The position numbers were made by a program, and so were the translations under genes. This document shows, one piece after another, positions 14,470 through 15,190 of a stretch of DNA of 15,190 nt; the stretch's first letter is position 1, and the number at the start of each line of letters is the position of its first letter. The notes under the pieces are model-generated. The model was not told the DNA's origin. It ran no database searches and was given only the letters and a program-made list of their open reading frames with translations. Origin of the DNA: Pirellulaceae bacterium (GTDB taxonomy: Bacteria > Planctomycetota > Planctomycetia > Pirellulales > Pirellulaceae); assembly GCA_013002105.1 (NCBI GenBank), contig JABDKS010000041.1:1-15190 (forward strand). Direction: 5' to 3'.

Positions 14470-15190
14470 AATTTCAAGATGAATACCGTGATGCCGCCGC
14501 CGCAAAGAAGCTGTGTCAAGCAATCGCTGAGATTGCCACGCAACCATGGACAATCATGGAGGTTTGCGGCGGGCAAACACATACGATCGTTCGCTACGGC
14601 ATCGACGAATTGTTGCCGCAGCAGGTTGAATTGGTACACGGTCCCGGGTGCCCCGTCTGCGTGACACCTCTGGAATTGATTGACAAAGCAATCGAGATCG
14701 CATCGCGCGAGGACGTCATCTTCTGCTCGTTCGGCGATATGCTGCGAGTCCCTGGCAGCCGCAGTGATTTGTTCGAGGTCAAGGCTCGCGGGGGCGATGT
14801 TCGGATCGTTTACTCGCCGCTCGACTGCCTGAAAATTGCGGAGCAGAACCCGACACGAACGGTTGTTTTTTTTGCGGTCGGATTTGAAACCACCGCTCCG
14901 GCCAACGCGATGTGCGTTTGGCAAGCCAAAAAGCGAGGCATCGAAAACTTCGCCGTGCTTGTTTCGCACGTCCTGGTCCCTCCGGCGATGGAAGCGATTC
15001 TGTCGTCGTCGACCAACCGTGTCCAAGGTTTTTTGGGGGCAGGCCATGTCTGTTCGGTGATGGGATACAAGGAATATGAACCGCTGGCACAGAAGTATCA
15101 GATTCCAATTGTTGTGACCGGATTCGAACCGATCGATCTGCTCGAAGGGATCTATCGATGTGTTGCCATGTTGGAGCGTGGCGATGTTGG
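14466..15190 (+). CDS. hypD: Hydrogenase maturation protein HypD, cut by window edge
   Basis: The first 241 residues of HypD, the [4Fe-4S] protein that with HypC builds the Fe(CN)2CO group of [NiFe] hydrogenases. Family motifs appear in order: EVCGGQTH (32-39, Cys34), GPGCPVC (59-65, Cys62 and Cys65), a [12 protein letters not shown] stretch, [10 protein letters not shown], and GAGHVC with its conserved Cys. The frame is open to the last base. The full family length is roughly 360-380 residues, so the third with the cluster-binding cysteines lies outside. The start is GTG 14466, whose GTGA overlaps the hypC stop; it gives the expected N-terminus MKFQDEYRD. hypE is the obvious gene to expect next. 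Confidence 0.95.
   Translation, partial: MKFQDEYRDAAAAKKLCQAIAEIATQPWTIMEVCGGQTHTIVRYGIDELLPQQVELVHGPGCPVCVTPLELIDKAIEIASREDVIFCSFGDMLRVPGSRSDLFEVKARGGDVRIVYSPLDCLKIAEQNPTRTVVFFAVGFETTAPANAMCVWQAKKRGIENFAVLVSHVLVPPAMEAILSSSTNRVQGFLGAGHVCSVMGYKEYEPLAQKYQIPIVVTGFEPIDLLEGIYRCVAMLERGDV

Noticed and set aside
14328..15047. Open frame of 239 residues antisense to hypC/hypD
   Set aside because: It lies opposite two genes with unmistakable HypC and HypD motifs and has no domain of its own.

Overview
The window looks like a chromosomal stretch from a planctomycete of the Pirellulaceae / Rhodopirellula type. This is inferred, not proven. The reasons are a Tat-exported Gfo/Idh/MocA oxidoreductase, a lipoprotein fusing a redoxin, a one-heme cytochrome and a PHM-like copper monooxygenase, long spacers, few strong Shine-Dalgarno sites, and moderate GC content. 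I see no insertion sequence, integrase, CRISPR array, tRNA or rRNA.

Layout. Positions 1-343 (minus) hold the 5' part of a universal stress protein gene, with three perfect 16-bp tandem repeats just upstream of its ribosome binding site. Positions 623-1495 (minus) encode a PlsC-like acyltransferase. A divergent spacer (1496-1901) contains a strong two-tier stem-loop and a second hairpin, and leads to a two-CBS-domain protein (1902-2414, plus). A hairpin lies in the following convergent spacer. Then comes a minus-strand run of Gfo/Idh/MocA oxidoreductase (4174-5544), flavodoxin-like protein (3599-4078) and short CNNM/CBS membrane protein (2580-3554).

A 683-bp divergent spacer (5545-6227) with several short dyads separates these from the plus-strand half. 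That half holds the redoxin / cytochrome / copper monooxygenase lipoprotein (6228-8144), a secreted beta-propeller-like protein of unknown function (8334-9884), a receiver-first histidine kinase (10195-11451), and a [NiFe]-hydrogenase maturation group: hypF (11730-14027), hypC (14200-14469) and hypD (14466 to the window end, incomplete).

How the genes may work together. HypF, HypC and HypD act in one pathway: HypF makes the cyanide precursor from carbamoyl phosphate, and HypC with HypD assembles the Fe(CN)2CO group. A functional [NiFe] hydrogenase must therefore be encoded elsewhere, perhaps just beyond the right edge. The stress protein, CBS proteins and flavodoxin are the kind of genes often found in energy-stress or low-oxygen regions, but a shared regulon is only a guess here. 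The lipoprotein and the propeller may form a separate extracytoplasmic oxidative unit.

The most unusual items are the 16-bp triple repeat, the possible structured RNA at about 1587-1748, the three-domain lipoprotein, and the kinase whose only visible input is its own receiver domain.
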